Below the pieces are notes generated by a model that saw only the letters and a program-made list of their open reading frames with translations, was not told the origin of the DNA and made no database searches. A stretch of DNA of 64,000 nt from Euglena gracilis (lineage: Eukaryota > Euglenida > Euglenophyceae > Euglenales). The stretch spans positions 20,198,642 to 20,262,641 of the forward strand of contig CP154954.1 in the NCBI GenBank assembly GCA_039621445.1. The letters are read 5' to 3'. The stretch's first letter is position 1. The number at the start of each line of letters is the position of its first letter. Position numbers and translations under genes: made by a program. Below are positions 10,861-21,408 of the stretch, one piece after another.

Positions 10861-11580
10861 CAGGGTTGGGCAATTAACCGTTATTATTGGGGTCAAGCGA
10901 TTAACCATGGTTAACTGGGGGTCAACAAGCGATTAACCAATTTTCGATTAACTGTGCCTTTCCCTCGATTAATCCCGATTAACCGTCACAAAAAAATTCA
11001 TAGTGTCCCTACCCTTGAGCAGTGTTGTGCACCTTGCCAAATTGGTGCCTGAAAACATCATCCCCAAACCAGAGCTTAGACTCTCATTCATTGGATGGAT
11101 CATGAGCCAAACAAACGAAAAAAATAAAAACCACACGAATCTCTGTTGCCGAGTCCAATGGGTCAGATAGCCAAGTTGACGTAAATTCATTCGCACAAGC
11201 ATGAGCGCATCAACGGAGCAATCACTAAGGCGCTTGCGCAAATCATTGGGGTCGGAGCTTCTTTCATCTGATGACACCCCTCCTCGAAGGGTTATGTTCG
11301 GTGTTGCAGTTGAAAATTGCCTCTTTTCCAAAAGGGAACTTCGATTACCCACACAACGAGGTCTATCCCCCACCCAGTGTCTAAGTCCCCAAAGGGTGGA
11401 GAAATGTTCCCAAACCCAAGACACCTTTGATTTCTGCAAAAAAAAGGTCGATTAACTGGGGGGCCACAAGCGATTAACCGTTTTTCGATTAACCATGGTT
11501 AATTGTCCCCCCCACAAACGATCGATTAACTGGGGGGGTCACAAGCGATTAACCGTTTTTCGATTAACCATCCAACCCTG
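10861..11580 (-). mobile_element. hAT element, 720 bp, with 8-bp target duplication
   Basis: The element starts CAGGGTTGGGCAATTAACC and ends with the reverse complement of CAGGGTTGGATGGTTAATC. It is flanked on both sides by the identical octamer TCTGTGGC (10,853-10,860 and 11,581-11,588). CAG ends and an 8-bp duplication are hallmarks of the hAT superfamily. Subterminal GATTAACC iterons occur at both ends in both orientations. The minus strand keeps a decayed transposase C-terminus at 11,182-11,238, so this is a deletion derivative. Its right two thirds is repeated at 19,146-19,589. Confidence 0.85.
11182..11238 (-). pseudogene. hAT dimerisation-domain remnant
   Basis: Minus-strand residues RKRLSDCSVDALMLVRMNL fit the last helix of the hAT C-terminal dimerisation domain. 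The frame upstream is open but has no catalytic DD.E-type motifs. Being inside a typed hAT element supports the assignment. A second copy lies at about 19,189-19,245. Confidence 0.5.
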
Positions 11581-11805
11581 TCTGTGGCAATGACACGTTT
11601 TCGATTAAGGCATCTGTGTTCAGGCACGTTTTCCATTAGGGCATCTGTGGTAACCCCGAGTAAAAAGCAAAAAGCGCTGTCGCAAAAAATCAGCGGGCGG
11701 TTGCGAGGCCGGGTGGTCCTCAACGAGTGAGGCGGGTCGGGGGCACTCTACAACAGGACAGAAGGCCAGGTGGCCTGGGAGCACAACGACACGGAGTGGC
11801 AGACA

Positions 11806-12231
11806 TCATGGAACACGACACGCTTTACACAAAAAAGAGCCATACTTTGGTGGCCGCCGCAAATCTTGGCAATGAAAATGATATGCCAAACCGCAGGCGT
11901 CACACACAACTTTGTTCAGCTCCACACAATTTGGATTTTTGAGAATGGCAAAGAAGAAAAGAGGTTGCCGAACGATTCCCTGAAACGAACAAAGTTCCCG
12001 ACTGCTGCTCACGTTGAGCCACACATTGTTCAAAGACGCTCGCCTCATCGAACAACAGGCTGGGTTCCAGCTCCCATCCCGTCCAGGCAACAAAGAAAGC
12101 ATCCAGCTCAGGATAAGAGGCTTGCCGATGTTGACACAGTTTGGCGAACTCCAAACAGTTGGCAACAGCAGCAAGCCCCCCCCCCCCCCGGAGTGGCCAT
12201 TTGGGTGCCACGATGCCTGGAGGGTAACCAC
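11806..12231 (-). pseudogene. PHD-finger-like remnant (in D1)
   Basis: The minus strand encodes CDACGLAYHFHC followed 13 residues later by CKAC (about 11,818-11,916), i.e. Cys-X2-Cys-X4-His-X2-Cys-X13-Cys-X2-Cys, the second half of a PHD zinc finger. The first Cys pair is missing: the preceding frame reads LFFFAILKNPNC. A neighbouring frame is also open, so a frameshift is likely. PHD fingers occur in chromatin proteins and in some transposons. I treat this as a degraded fragment; the second copy is at 19,815-20,219. Confidence 0.45.
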
Positions 12232-12401
12232 TTTGAGGGGGGTGAGGGTAGTGAAATTAAGTTACCATCCCCCCCCCGAGCTATTCCCCCCCCCCCGAGC
12301 TATTCCCATTGGGGGTACGGGAATAGCTCACTGTCATAGCACTTTTTTATAAAGAACTTCCTAAGAAAGTGGTAAAAAAAATCGACGTTTTTGGACCATT
12401 T

Positions 12402-13560
12402 GGACGTCTTTTATTACTCGTTTAAAACATCGTTTAAAACCAGTTTAAAACCGTCGTCATAAACGAAAAATACAGGTTTTCGACGTATGGAAAAAGACCT
12501 ATTAAAGTTTGGCGAAGCGCCAGTACCGGCAACGACCGGCGTGTTCCCTCGAACGCGTGCAGTGTCATGCAAGATTATTCATCGGCGCCGAAAAGTCCGT
12601 TCCGGAGCCCGTGGAAGACCTAAGGGAAGACAGTGAACTGAGTTTCGGCAGGTATTTTATTCCCGCCCACCTCGGAACGGCAACAGTGGCCCTTTTTTTG
12701 GGTTTGTTTGGAGCTGTTGGAGGTAACCCTGTTAAATGCAACGCTGAAAACCCGTTTTGTGCACCCGATTTTGGTATCAAATGCAACAGAAGACAACTCC
12801 GGAAACTTCTTTTTTTTGCGATTTCTCAGTCCGGGGCGCGCGCCGCAGCAGACGGCGTGCGTGCAGAGGATACACGTGCCGAAAAACACGTGGGTGCACC
12901 CCGTGGCTGCTGTGCATCTGGAGGGGGGGGGGCTCAATCTGAAAAAGGGGGACCAAAGCCAAAGGGGGGGGGGGGCCGAAGGTGGTCGAAGGCAGACCCA
13001 TTTAGCGAGAAAGGTGGTGGCCCTTTGCTGAAAACGGAGGGAAACCAGCAGTGCAGGTAGTAATAGCAAAGGGGGGTGCAGCCAAGGGGTGAATGATGCC
13101 GGACACATTACGCACGATTGAAACGTAAAGGGAAGGGGAGGAGGTGGTTTAAACTGCCTCGTCCTCCTCGGCAGTATTCCAATGGGGAATGTTCCTGTTC
13201 AGCTCCCGTGATAGGAACGACAGCCGGTGCCAAGCTTCGTTTTAAGACTGTCAGGGGGGGGGACGAACCCCGGCCGGCCCTGGACCGCGCAACCGGGGGG
13301 GGGGGGGGGAGGGTGCCTTCAGACTTAAAACGAAGGCTGGCCGGTGCGCCCTCTCCAAGCCAAGTCTGGGGCGTACATCTGACTAAGCCCCGGGGGGGGG
13401 GGGAGCGGTTCTGGGCTGGGGACAGAAAAGTGAGGTGGCTGAAAAATTGGGCTGGCAAACCCGCCCCCACCCCCTGGTGCAGGCAGAACCAGGTGGAACC
13501 TGAACCACTGAGAGGTGGACGGAAAGCGGAAAAATGCCTAAAAAAAACACATTCCGGTCG
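12402..13560. other. Left part of the inserted segment; no gene recognised
   Basis: Begins with three GTTTAAAAC-type phrases, then GC-richer DNA with open frames on both strands but no recognised domain. At 13,228-13,350 a long imperfect inverted repeat (CAAGCTTCGTTTTAAGACTG against its complement) encloses G/C runs, a small foldback structure. Confidence 0.4.
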
Positions 13561-16500
13561 CAACCTTGAAGAACTGATGCATGGGGGGAATCACTGGACC
13601 CTAAAGAGATGTACGGTCTGGTGCGCAGCACCCCGTACGTCAGCTTCAGGGTGCTGAGCTGGCAGCATTCCGGTGCTCAAGGGGTCAGGGGGCCCGGGGG
13701 GGGGGGGGCTGCCTTTTTTTATAAAAAACCAGGCAGTCACGTGTTTCCGGGTAACAGGTGAGTCAGTCCCCCTCCCTGGACGCATCAGAATTTGACTGGG
13801 AATATCGTCTTCTGTTGACAAACACCCGCAGCAGTGACAGTCAGAGCACAGGGTTGATTGCCGCTCCAATGTGGCACTGGTCGCCGCCGCACCATGGAGG
13901 CGCAGAGCCAGGTCTGTCATCTTCGGGGGAAATCCATGACAGGTTCCCCGGCCAATTTTTTTTCCGAACCCCCCCGGCGATGGGGTCGGATCAGTTTGAT
14001 GAAAACCGGACTGCCACTCACTTTCAGTAGAGCAATCAGACAAAAAAAATGTGCAACCCAGACTGCCACTGGCCACTACCAGCCAAAAAATAAGGTAGAC
14101 AGTTTAAACACCCCACCTGACTGCGAAACCTGGAACCAAACGCCTCCCCGCTGACCACCACGTACACTCGTCAACGTCCGTCTCCATTCGATCTGCTGTG
14201 AACGGCGCGGCCTGCCCCAGCCACATGGTGATGGCCCCGTCCTCCACCCGTTCCCCGATCCACTTGGTAGCCACGGTGACCTGGTCGGTGGACAAGTTCC
14301 GTCCCACGTACCGGTGATGCAGCAGGTACGCGGACAGAAAGACGGGATTGTCCCTGCAAGGGTTACAGTCGCATGGCTGGGGGGGGGGGCAGAATAGCAG
14401 ACTGTACCACCAGCACTGTGAGGGACAGGCTTTTTTTTAAAGAAAAGAAACCCTGCACCAAAGCCAGTGCTGCACGTTGTTGAACGTGCTTCCATCCTGC
14501 TTTGAAGTTGTCCTCTTCAGGGCCCCCCCCTCACCAAAGGCGCAAAGGCTGTCCGGGTCAGGCTTCTTTTTAAGACCCCCGGGGGGGGGTCCCCCCCCAC
14601 CCACCCAGGGTGGCGCGGGACCCCCCCCGGGGGGGGGGGGGGGGGGTGGGGGGGGGGGGGGGGGGGGGGGGGGGGCGGGCGCCCCCCCAAAAATCGGGCC
14701 CGCTAAAGGGGGGGGGTCCGGGTCTGGGCCAAAAAAAAATACCCAACCCTGCCCTTTTTTGGGAAAGGCCCTGGCTGCGCGGGAAGGCGGCCATGAGGCT
14801 GAGCCAAATGCTGACTGCGTCGGCAATGGTTGTGCCGTTGGCCTGCATGTTGTCCAGCGCCACCGCCACCGGCTGCAGCTGGAGGAAGAAATCCTCTGAT
14901 GCCCGGCGCACTCCCAGATTCTCCAAATCGCGCCGCTGTGGTTCGCCGACTTCAAGCCACCGCAACAGGTTGCCGGGGGGGGGGAAACTTTCCGAAATTC
15001 AGTGCAATTTAAACCCGAGGCAGTCAACCATTTTCCAAAATCCATCACCACACCATGCACCAAACCAGCCCATCACCATGCAGTGCGTTGCAGTCAGCAA
15101 TTAACGCAGAACCCCCCCACCCACCTGCAGGAAATGTGACGGCCTGGGCGGGTCGCTGCAGGGTCGCGGTGATCTCCACCAGAGTCGACCAATTCCGGTT
15201 ATAGTACTCGAGGGCATGAAAATGACTCCCCCACCGCACTTCTGTGGGGATGATCACAGAGGTTTTTTTTTTGGACAGCGGGGGGGGGGGAGGGGGCCAG
15301 AGAGTCCAGAAAAAAGAATTCCAGAAATATCACTACCATGAACCTAAAGCATAAAACCGGTGCAAACAGGAAACTGGAAGCAATTCAATGTGCTAACTGT
15401 AACGCACAAAAAGAACCCCACCCCGGGTTCCCAGAACACAAAAAAGTCTCTGATTGGGTGGTAACCCGAGGCCACGGGTCACCAGCCCAGCATGCGCAGC
15501 GTGGTTCTGTGTAAACCACCGCAGCACGCCGATTACCCGGGATAGCATCTCGCTCTGCGGTACCAGATCGCGTGAAAGGAGATGCAACCAGTGTGCCTGG
15601 CAAGGCACGGGGATGATCTCCGGCACGGTGGCGGCGGTGAAGTTTTCTCTCATTCTGGTCATATTTGACGCCGAATCGGTTGTCAATGCGACCACCGTGA
15701 CCTGCATCTCGGACGTGACCTTGTCATAGTACTCCTTCGTGATGCTTTCCAAGTAGGCAGCAGCTGCGGGGATTCTTTCAACCCGCCACAGGAAAACGGC
15801 AGTGCGTGAAAGGGGGGGGTCAGCATTCCAAAAAATCTCCGACTGGTATGCGGCACGCCCGTCGTGTCCTCGCAACCCACAAGGAATGAATCCATGCCCG
15901 CCTTCAGGCCCCCTACCCAAAGGCCAAACCAAAAGGGGGGAACAATGTTTACGCACCTTGGGACAGAAGCCTGCATACGGCAACCGACACGGCCACCACT
16001 GGTTCGTTGGCCCCCGTGGACCAGCCATCCACCATGAGGGTGCCCGTACGGCCGCGAATCTGTCTCACCACCTTGCCAAACTCCATTTCGTAGATGGAGT
16101 TCAGCAATGGTCCTCGCCACACTCCACCTCCACCATCTCTGAATGCACTTGCCTGCATTGACCACATTGGAAATCATTTTGCACATTCACATTCGACACA
16201 TTCCAGAACCAGCCTTCGAATCTGCATTGCATGATTCCATACATTGACACCATTTGGAATGACACAACCAACCTGTGAATCTGTAAACTCCAGTCGACGA
16301 TGCTTACATGGATACATTTGGAATGACAGGCACAGCCATTTGGAGGAGGGGCGTGTCCCAGCAACCTGCTTGCGGCTGGGAACCTTGTACCCCGGACGCA
16401 GCGTGTTCATCAGGGTCACGAAGTTGGGGTTCTCCACTGCACGGAATGGTGGCCGACAGCCAACCACGAAGCGCGCCACCATCAGGTCCAACTTCTGGCG

Positions 16501-17013
16501 GGTGCGGTTGTCTGTAATTATGGGCTATGGGCAGGGCACCAAGTTGTGACAGAGAAAAAACACGAAGAAAAACATGGTGCCATGGTGCCCTGGTCGCAGG
16601 GTCTGTTGGCGGAATACTTTCTTCGCTGGTGGTGGGGTACCATCGGCAGCATCGGCGTCGACCACATCCAACGACATGGTGCCTGTGCCCTGGGAGCTGT
16701 TGCTGCCGCTACTGCTTCCACTCGCACTTTCTCCGTCGGTAATCTGCACCGTCTCCAGCAGGCCCACAGCGATAAGGCCGGGACAGCTCTCGGCGTGCCG
16801 CCACAATCGGCTGACCACAGCACTCTGTTCAGCTCCGCATCCACGACAGGTGGCTTGTACACGTCCCGTAGGGTCCATACTTCGTGTATAATAGTTCCAT
16901 ACTGTGTCCAGCCGCCGACCGCCAGGCATGGGGCACCTGAGTGACAGGGCAGAAAAGGGGATACCGCCGCGAGAACGGTGGTGGGGCGAACCGAATCCAC
17001 CGACCAGTGGCAC
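13560..17013 (-). CDS. hAT-superfamily transposase, split into exons
   Basis: Read on the minus strand. A BED zinc finger lies at about 16,905-16,778 (CRGCG then WRHAESC), followed by a Ser-rich linker. A block ending PSRK is at 16,491-16,357. DGWST, holding the first catalytic Asp, is at about 16,029. TDSASNM and then CQAH (second Asp and the hAT C-x-x-H motif) lie in 15,895-15,440. EVRWGSHFHAL is at 15,257-15,190. LQPVAVALDNMQ (an insertion-domain-like helix) lies within 14,965-14,775, and RWV-type tail segments at 14,340-14,160. AAATSATLER of the dimerisation domain is at 13,893-13,861, and a KLTYG tail at about 13,640. Introns contain G/C runs, one of them extreme at 14,580-14,720. The protein cuts and pastes DNA. 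I did not find its inverted ends, and activity is unknown. It lies inside the D1/D2-bounded insertion. Confidence 0.75.
14563..14745. repeat. G-run intron insertion in the hAT transposase
   Basis: Starts CAGGCTTCTTTTTAAGACCCCC and contains over 80 nearly uninterrupted G residues before AAATACCCAACCCTG. The ends resemble the CAGGGTTTTT MITE family at 55,990 and 57,522, but no target duplication is visible. Confidence 0.4.
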
Positions 17014-17360
17014 TGCCTACTGGATTTGAGTGTTCAGAGAGGGGGAAGCTATGTACAGATGGGGAAACCCCATGGATAGTCAGAAGGGGTTTGATAGTCA
17101 GGGAAGGGTAAGCGGGGACGAAGGGGGCTTAGCGGCCGATGGATGCTGGGGAGGGGGAGGCTGCGCGGCCGGGCGGTTGGGGAGAGAAGCGTCAAGGTTC
17201 GTGGTGGCGTCCTGGTGGAGATTGGCCTTTGGCGGTGATGCAGGGATGAGCCGCCGTGGTGCATGCTGGGACTTGATTTGGCTGCCGCTGCCTTGGAGCT
17301 CGCGACGAGACGGCGGACGTCGTGCTCAGTCTAGGTGTTGAAGAGGGCGCACAAGCGCTT
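17014..17360. other. Junction between hAT and retrotransposon
   Basis: G-rich and A/G-rich DNA. It probably contains the 5' region of the hAT element and the 3' untranslated region of the retrotransposon. No matched inverted ends were found. Confidence 0.3.
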
Positions 17361-19040
17361 TCAGCGTAGGATGTGTTTCGGGCGCAGCATTTGCGCAAGC
17401 TGCCGGAAGAGTGAAAGCGCCAGAAGCTGGTAGCTCTCGGCCTGGCGCGTGGCACCGATGTCTCCGCGATCCCATGAGGTGGTGCATTTGATAATCCGGG
17501 TTAGCAGCTTTGCGCTTTCGGGTCCAAGGCCACCCCACGTGCCCATGGCCAGGGTGGCAAAGGACCATCCCCCGTTTTGGCAGGGAGTGTCGTACTTAGT
17601 ATGCTTGGCGACCTCCTTCCTTTTAAGGAACGTCCTCCACCGTTCCCGAGTGGCCAGCCTTTCGGCAGCTTGCCAGCCATGGGCGATGGTGATGTCCACT
17701 GCCGTGGGCTTCCCATCCTGCCAGGTAGCTAGAAGCAGGTCAGCCGGCCGCAGCGAGCTGTCGGGTTGGTTCGGCACCGGGACCTCGCGCTGCACGCTTT
17801 GACCGTTCGTTGACAAGATGTTAAAAAGTGCGTCTTGAACGGCGTTGTGGCGGTTCGCAAAGTTATTGCGAATGCAGCACAGATCGTGGTCGCCATGGAC
17901 ATCCACGGTGGCCTGACAACCAGCACAGATGGTTGGAGAGTCCGCCAGTGGCAAGCCCAGCCACCATTTCAGTCCCAGTCGGTAGTCTGCCGGGTCGATG
18001 ACAGTGTGCAGCGCTTCGTGGGGAGGTACCGCCATCCACCCGTGCCCGATGCCGTTGACTTGCTCCAGGAGCCGTGCTTGGTCACGTTGGGCTGACCTGT
18101 CCACCAAGGCATCCACAGTGGTTTTGGCAGACTCCTTTTGCCACCATCGTTGGGAGGTATCGTTTCCTGAGGCGCAAGCGAAGGCGGCGGAGTTTGCTAG
18201 GCGACTGCTTTCCGGGTGACGATTTCCTAGCGTGGAACACAAGTCATGGGCGGCTTGCTGGCAAGTGCGGTCGTCTGGGGCGGCAGCGTAGTCAGGGCAT
18301 GCCACCTTCTTGTGGCCGTGTGTGTAGAACTGACATAAGGCTGCAGTGCGGGCGGCGCCTTGGTGGGACGCCGGAATTCGGAGGCCGCAGCCGCCCGCTG
18401 AGAGCGGTAACGCTGCTTGTAGCCGCTGATCCGCGTTCAGGGCCTGTCCCAGGATATCTTCGAAGGCGCTGAAGATGGTCTCACCGCAGCGTGAGACTTC
18501 GCTTTGCGCTTGATACGAATCTGAGGCACGCAGGAGGTGGTTTACGCGACAGCCGTCCAGACAGTAGCGGAGGAGATGGTGGGCCAACTGGGGATCGGCG
18601 ACCGAAGTAACGAGGTCAGCAGCTTGTTCGATCTTTTCAGTTGCTTCCGCCCAGGCGGCGACAGTGTGGTCTGCAGAGCTGGGGAAGTCGACTGGGCAGC
18701 CCAGGACCGTGATTCCGGACCCCTCGGCCCAGGGCACCATTTTCAGAAGTTCTCGGTCGGGGAGGCTGGCTGCTGCTGGTCCCCACAGGACACACTTGGC
18801 CAGATTAAGCTGTATCCCAGTGCGACTGCTTTCGCTGCGTAGGTAGTCAAGGCACTTCTGAAGAACCGTTGGCTCTCCTACGAGGATTCCGTCATCCAGA
18901 TACCAGCAGGACCACAGCAGTTCTGCTTGGGTGCTGATAGCCTCCGCGATGGACTGCAGGCCAACAGCAAAGCCGATCGGCCCCAAGGGCAGAAAAGGAC
19001 ACGCCGTGAGCGCGAGGGCAAGCAGATCCTACTTTGAGTT
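17361..19040 (-). mobile_element. Non-LTR retrotransposon fragment: reverse transcriptase plus restriction-like endonuclease
   Basis: One minus-strand frame of about 541 codons. It starts in the RT palm: PLGPIGFAVGLQ, then YLDDG at about 18,905 (the catalytic YxDD motif), then GIQLNLAKC. The C-terminal third has CAGC...GDHDLCC...RHN followed by RPADLLL and DITI. This Cys/His knuckle plus PD-(D/E)XK-like block is known from LINEs that use a restriction-like endonuclease (R2/NeSL-type). The fingers and most N-terminal motifs are missing: upstream of about 19,000 the frame breaks, so the copy is 5'-truncated. No poly-A tail or target duplication was found. It lies against the right edge of the inserted segment, 105 bp from D2. 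Confidence 0.8.
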
Positions 19041-19145
19041 TCCGACAGTTTCCGACAGCATTTCGACATTTTTGACGTTTTATTCCTTGTCGAAATGGTC
19101 TTTTTGTCTTTTTCCTAGTAAAAGACACTTAACTCCACACTGCGG

Positions 19146-20408
19146 ATCTCTGTTGCCGAGTCCAATGGGTCAGATAGCCAAGTTGACGTAAATTCATTCG
19201 CACAAGCATGAGCGCATCAACGGAGCAATCACTAAGGCGATTGCGCAAATCATTGGGGTCGGAGCTTCTTTCATCTGATGACACCCCTCCTCGAAGGGTT
19301 ATGTTCGGTGTTGCAGTTGAAAATTGCCTCTTTTCCAAAAGGGAACTTCGATTACCCACACAACGAGGTCTATCCCCCACCCAGTGTCTAAGTCCCCAAA
19401 GGGTGGAGAAATGTTCCCAAACCCAAGACACCTTTGATTTCTGCAAAAAAAAAAGGTCGATTAACTGGGGGGCCACAAGCGATTAACCGTTTTTCGATTA
19501 ACCATGGTTAATTGTCCCCCCCACAAACGATCGATTAACTGGGGGGGTCACAAGCGATTAACCGTTTTTCGATTAACCATCCAACCCTGTCTGTGGCAAT
19601 GACACGTTTTCGATTAAGGCATCTGTGTTCAGGCACGTTTTCCATTAGGGCATCTGTGGTAACCCCGAGTAAAAAGCAAAAAGCGCTGTCGCAAAAAATC
19701 AGCGGGCGGTTGCGAGGCCGGGTGGTCCTCAACGAGTGAGGCGGGTCGGGGGCACTCTACAACAGGACAGAAGGCCAGGTGGCCTGGGAGCACAACGACA
19801 CGGAGTGGCAGACATCATGGAACACGACACGCTTTACACAAAAAAGAGCCATACTTTGGTGGCCGCCGCAAATCTTGGCAATGAAAATGATATGCCAAAC
19901 CGCAGGCGTCACACACAACTTTGTTCAGCTCCACACAATTTGGATTTTTGAGAATGGCAAAGAAGAAAAGAGGTTGCCGAACGATTCCCTGAAACGAACA
20001 AAGTTCCCGACTGCTGCTCACGTTGAGCCACACATTGTTCAATGACGCTCGCCTCATCGAACAACAGGCTGGGTTCCAGCTCCCATCCCGTCCAGGCAAC
20101 AAAGAAAGCATCCAGCTCAGGATAAGAGGCTTGCCGATGTTGACACAGTTTGGCGAACTCCAAACAGTTGGCAACAGCAGCAAGCCCCCCCCCCCCCGGA
20201 GTGGCCATTTGGGTGCCACGATGCCTAGAGGGTGGCCACTTTGAGGGGGGTGAGGGTAGTGAAATTAAGTTACCATCCCCCCCCCGAGCTATTCCCCCCC
20301 CCCCGAGCTATTCCCATTGGGGGTACGGGAATAGCTCACTGTCATAGCACTTTTTTATAAAGAACTTCCTAAGAAAGTGGTAAAAAAATCGACGTTTTTG
20401 GACCATTT
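19146..20408. repeat. 1.26-kb direct duplication, copy D2
   Basis: Second copy of 11,139-12,401. Unlike D1 it continues into the complete right part of the MITE (to 20,640) but lacks the left 278 bp of the hAT element. Left flank plus either copy plus right flank therefore rebuilds one intact hAT and one intact MITE. Confidence 0.9.
19815..20219 (-). pseudogene. PHD-finger-like remnant (in D2)
   Basis: Same minus-strand CDACGLAYHFHC ... CKAC signature as in D1, with the same missing first Cys pair, so the damage predates the duplication. No flanking exons of a chromatin protein are visible. Confidence 0.45.
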
Positions 20409-20640
20409 TCAAAAATCACCTTTTGGCAAATGTGCTCAAAATTGACCATTTTTTGCGAACATCCAAAAAGTTGCCAAAAATAACCCCTTTTGGGTTGCCC
20501 GAGGGTCGGGTATGGGAATAGCTCGGGGGGGGGGGGACCTGGGTCCCCCCCCCCTCCGAGCTGTTCCCCCCCGTACTGTTCCCATTGGGCCGTAAAGGGT
20601 CCTAGGGACGGGAATAGCTCGGGGGGGGGGGGGGGCATGG
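20273..20640. mobile_element. MITE with TA target duplication (Tc1/mariner-like)
   Basis: 368 bp starting CCATCCCCCCCCCGAGCTAT and ending with the inverted counterpart GAATAGCTCGG...GCATGG. It is flanked by TA at 20,271-20,272 and 20,641-20,642. The related repeat at about 6,122-6,139 has the uninterrupted sequence AAGTTAGTTAAGC, an empty site. TA duplication and no coding capacity point to a Tc1/mariner-type MITE. Several internal GAGCTATTCCC units carry long C runs. Confidence 0.75.
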
Positions 20641-20900
20641 TAGTTAAGCTAACTTCACTGAGGCAGATGAGGGGGAGGGTTTCCGGGACCCACCCCCCGT
20701 TGTACTTCACCATAGTTTCAAACAATGAACTTTATGGGGGTCAAAATTCAAGGAATGATTGAGCAAGGAAAGAGGGGTCCTGGGGTGTGTGATTTTTTTA
20801 AATTTCATAACTTTCATAAATTTCAAAAATTACCGTAAGTTACGGTAAGTTACGGGTGTGTAAATTATAAATAATAAATTACGCAAGATTTGCAATGCCA
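20641..20900 (+). repeat. Dispersed repeat, right part (filled site)
   Basis: Matches about 6,130-6,365: TAGTTAAGCTAACTTCACTG, then a GAGGGTTTCCGGGACCC phrase, then two GTAAGTTACG phrases. Non-coding. Confidence 0.65.
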
Positions 20901-21101
20901 AATGGGAATTTTTTCAACCCATAAATATCCCATTTGGTCCCGGATTTCTAACTGGGGTTGCATTAATCTTGATTTTGCGTCTTGCCAGAGTCACACCCCG
21001 CCTACAGATTGCCTGGTCTTGTTTTTTTTGTGTGCACTTGTCTTGGGGAGTTACGTCCAAAAACATTTTTTTTTGTGACAAGTTTTTGTTGTTGTTTTAC
21101 A

Positions 21102-21168
21102 GTTTGTTTGTTTGTTTGTTTGTTTGTTTGTTTGTTTGTTTGTTTGTTTGTTTGTTTGTTTGTTTGTT
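21102..21168 (+). repeat. (GTTT)n microsatellite
   Basis: About 16 GTTT units. The long K/Q/T/N-rich or F/V/C/L-rich frames across it are artefacts of the repeat. Confidence 0.95.
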
Positions 21169-21408
21169 TTTTGGACCAGGGCCCAGAAAACGAGCTTTGG
21201 ACCTAAATAAAAGCTTTGGAACATCTTGTCGACCGGTATTTTGATTTTCCCATGGCTCCATACCTGGCCCAACTTTGGCGGTCAAACTCTCACTTAAATT
21301 TTCTTCTTTGTTGGTAGGCACATTTGCCCAAATCGACCTTTCTTGAAAATTGCAGCAACTGGCTCACGAAACCTCAAAATTGTAAACAGAATGCGATGTG
21401 GTACCCCA

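Larger units (their letters stand above)
11139..12401. repeat. 1.26-kb direct duplication, copy D1
   Basis: Nearly identical to 19,146-20,408: only a handful of substitutions and homopolymer-length changes are visible. It begins inside the hAT element and ends inside a TA-site MITE. In D1 the MITE part is 12,265-12,401 and stops abruptly. D1 together with D2 brackets 6.7 kb of transposon DNA (see findings). Confidence 0.9.

Noticed and set aside
14437-15104. Pro- or Gly-rich proteins over the G-run
   Set aside because: Homopolymer artefact inside a hAT intron.
11139-20408. LTR retrotransposon with 1.26-kb LTRs
   Set aside because: The repeats lack TG/CA ends, primer-binding site and flanking duplication, contain parts of a hAT element and a MITE, and the interior encodes LINE and hAT proteins rather than gag-pol.
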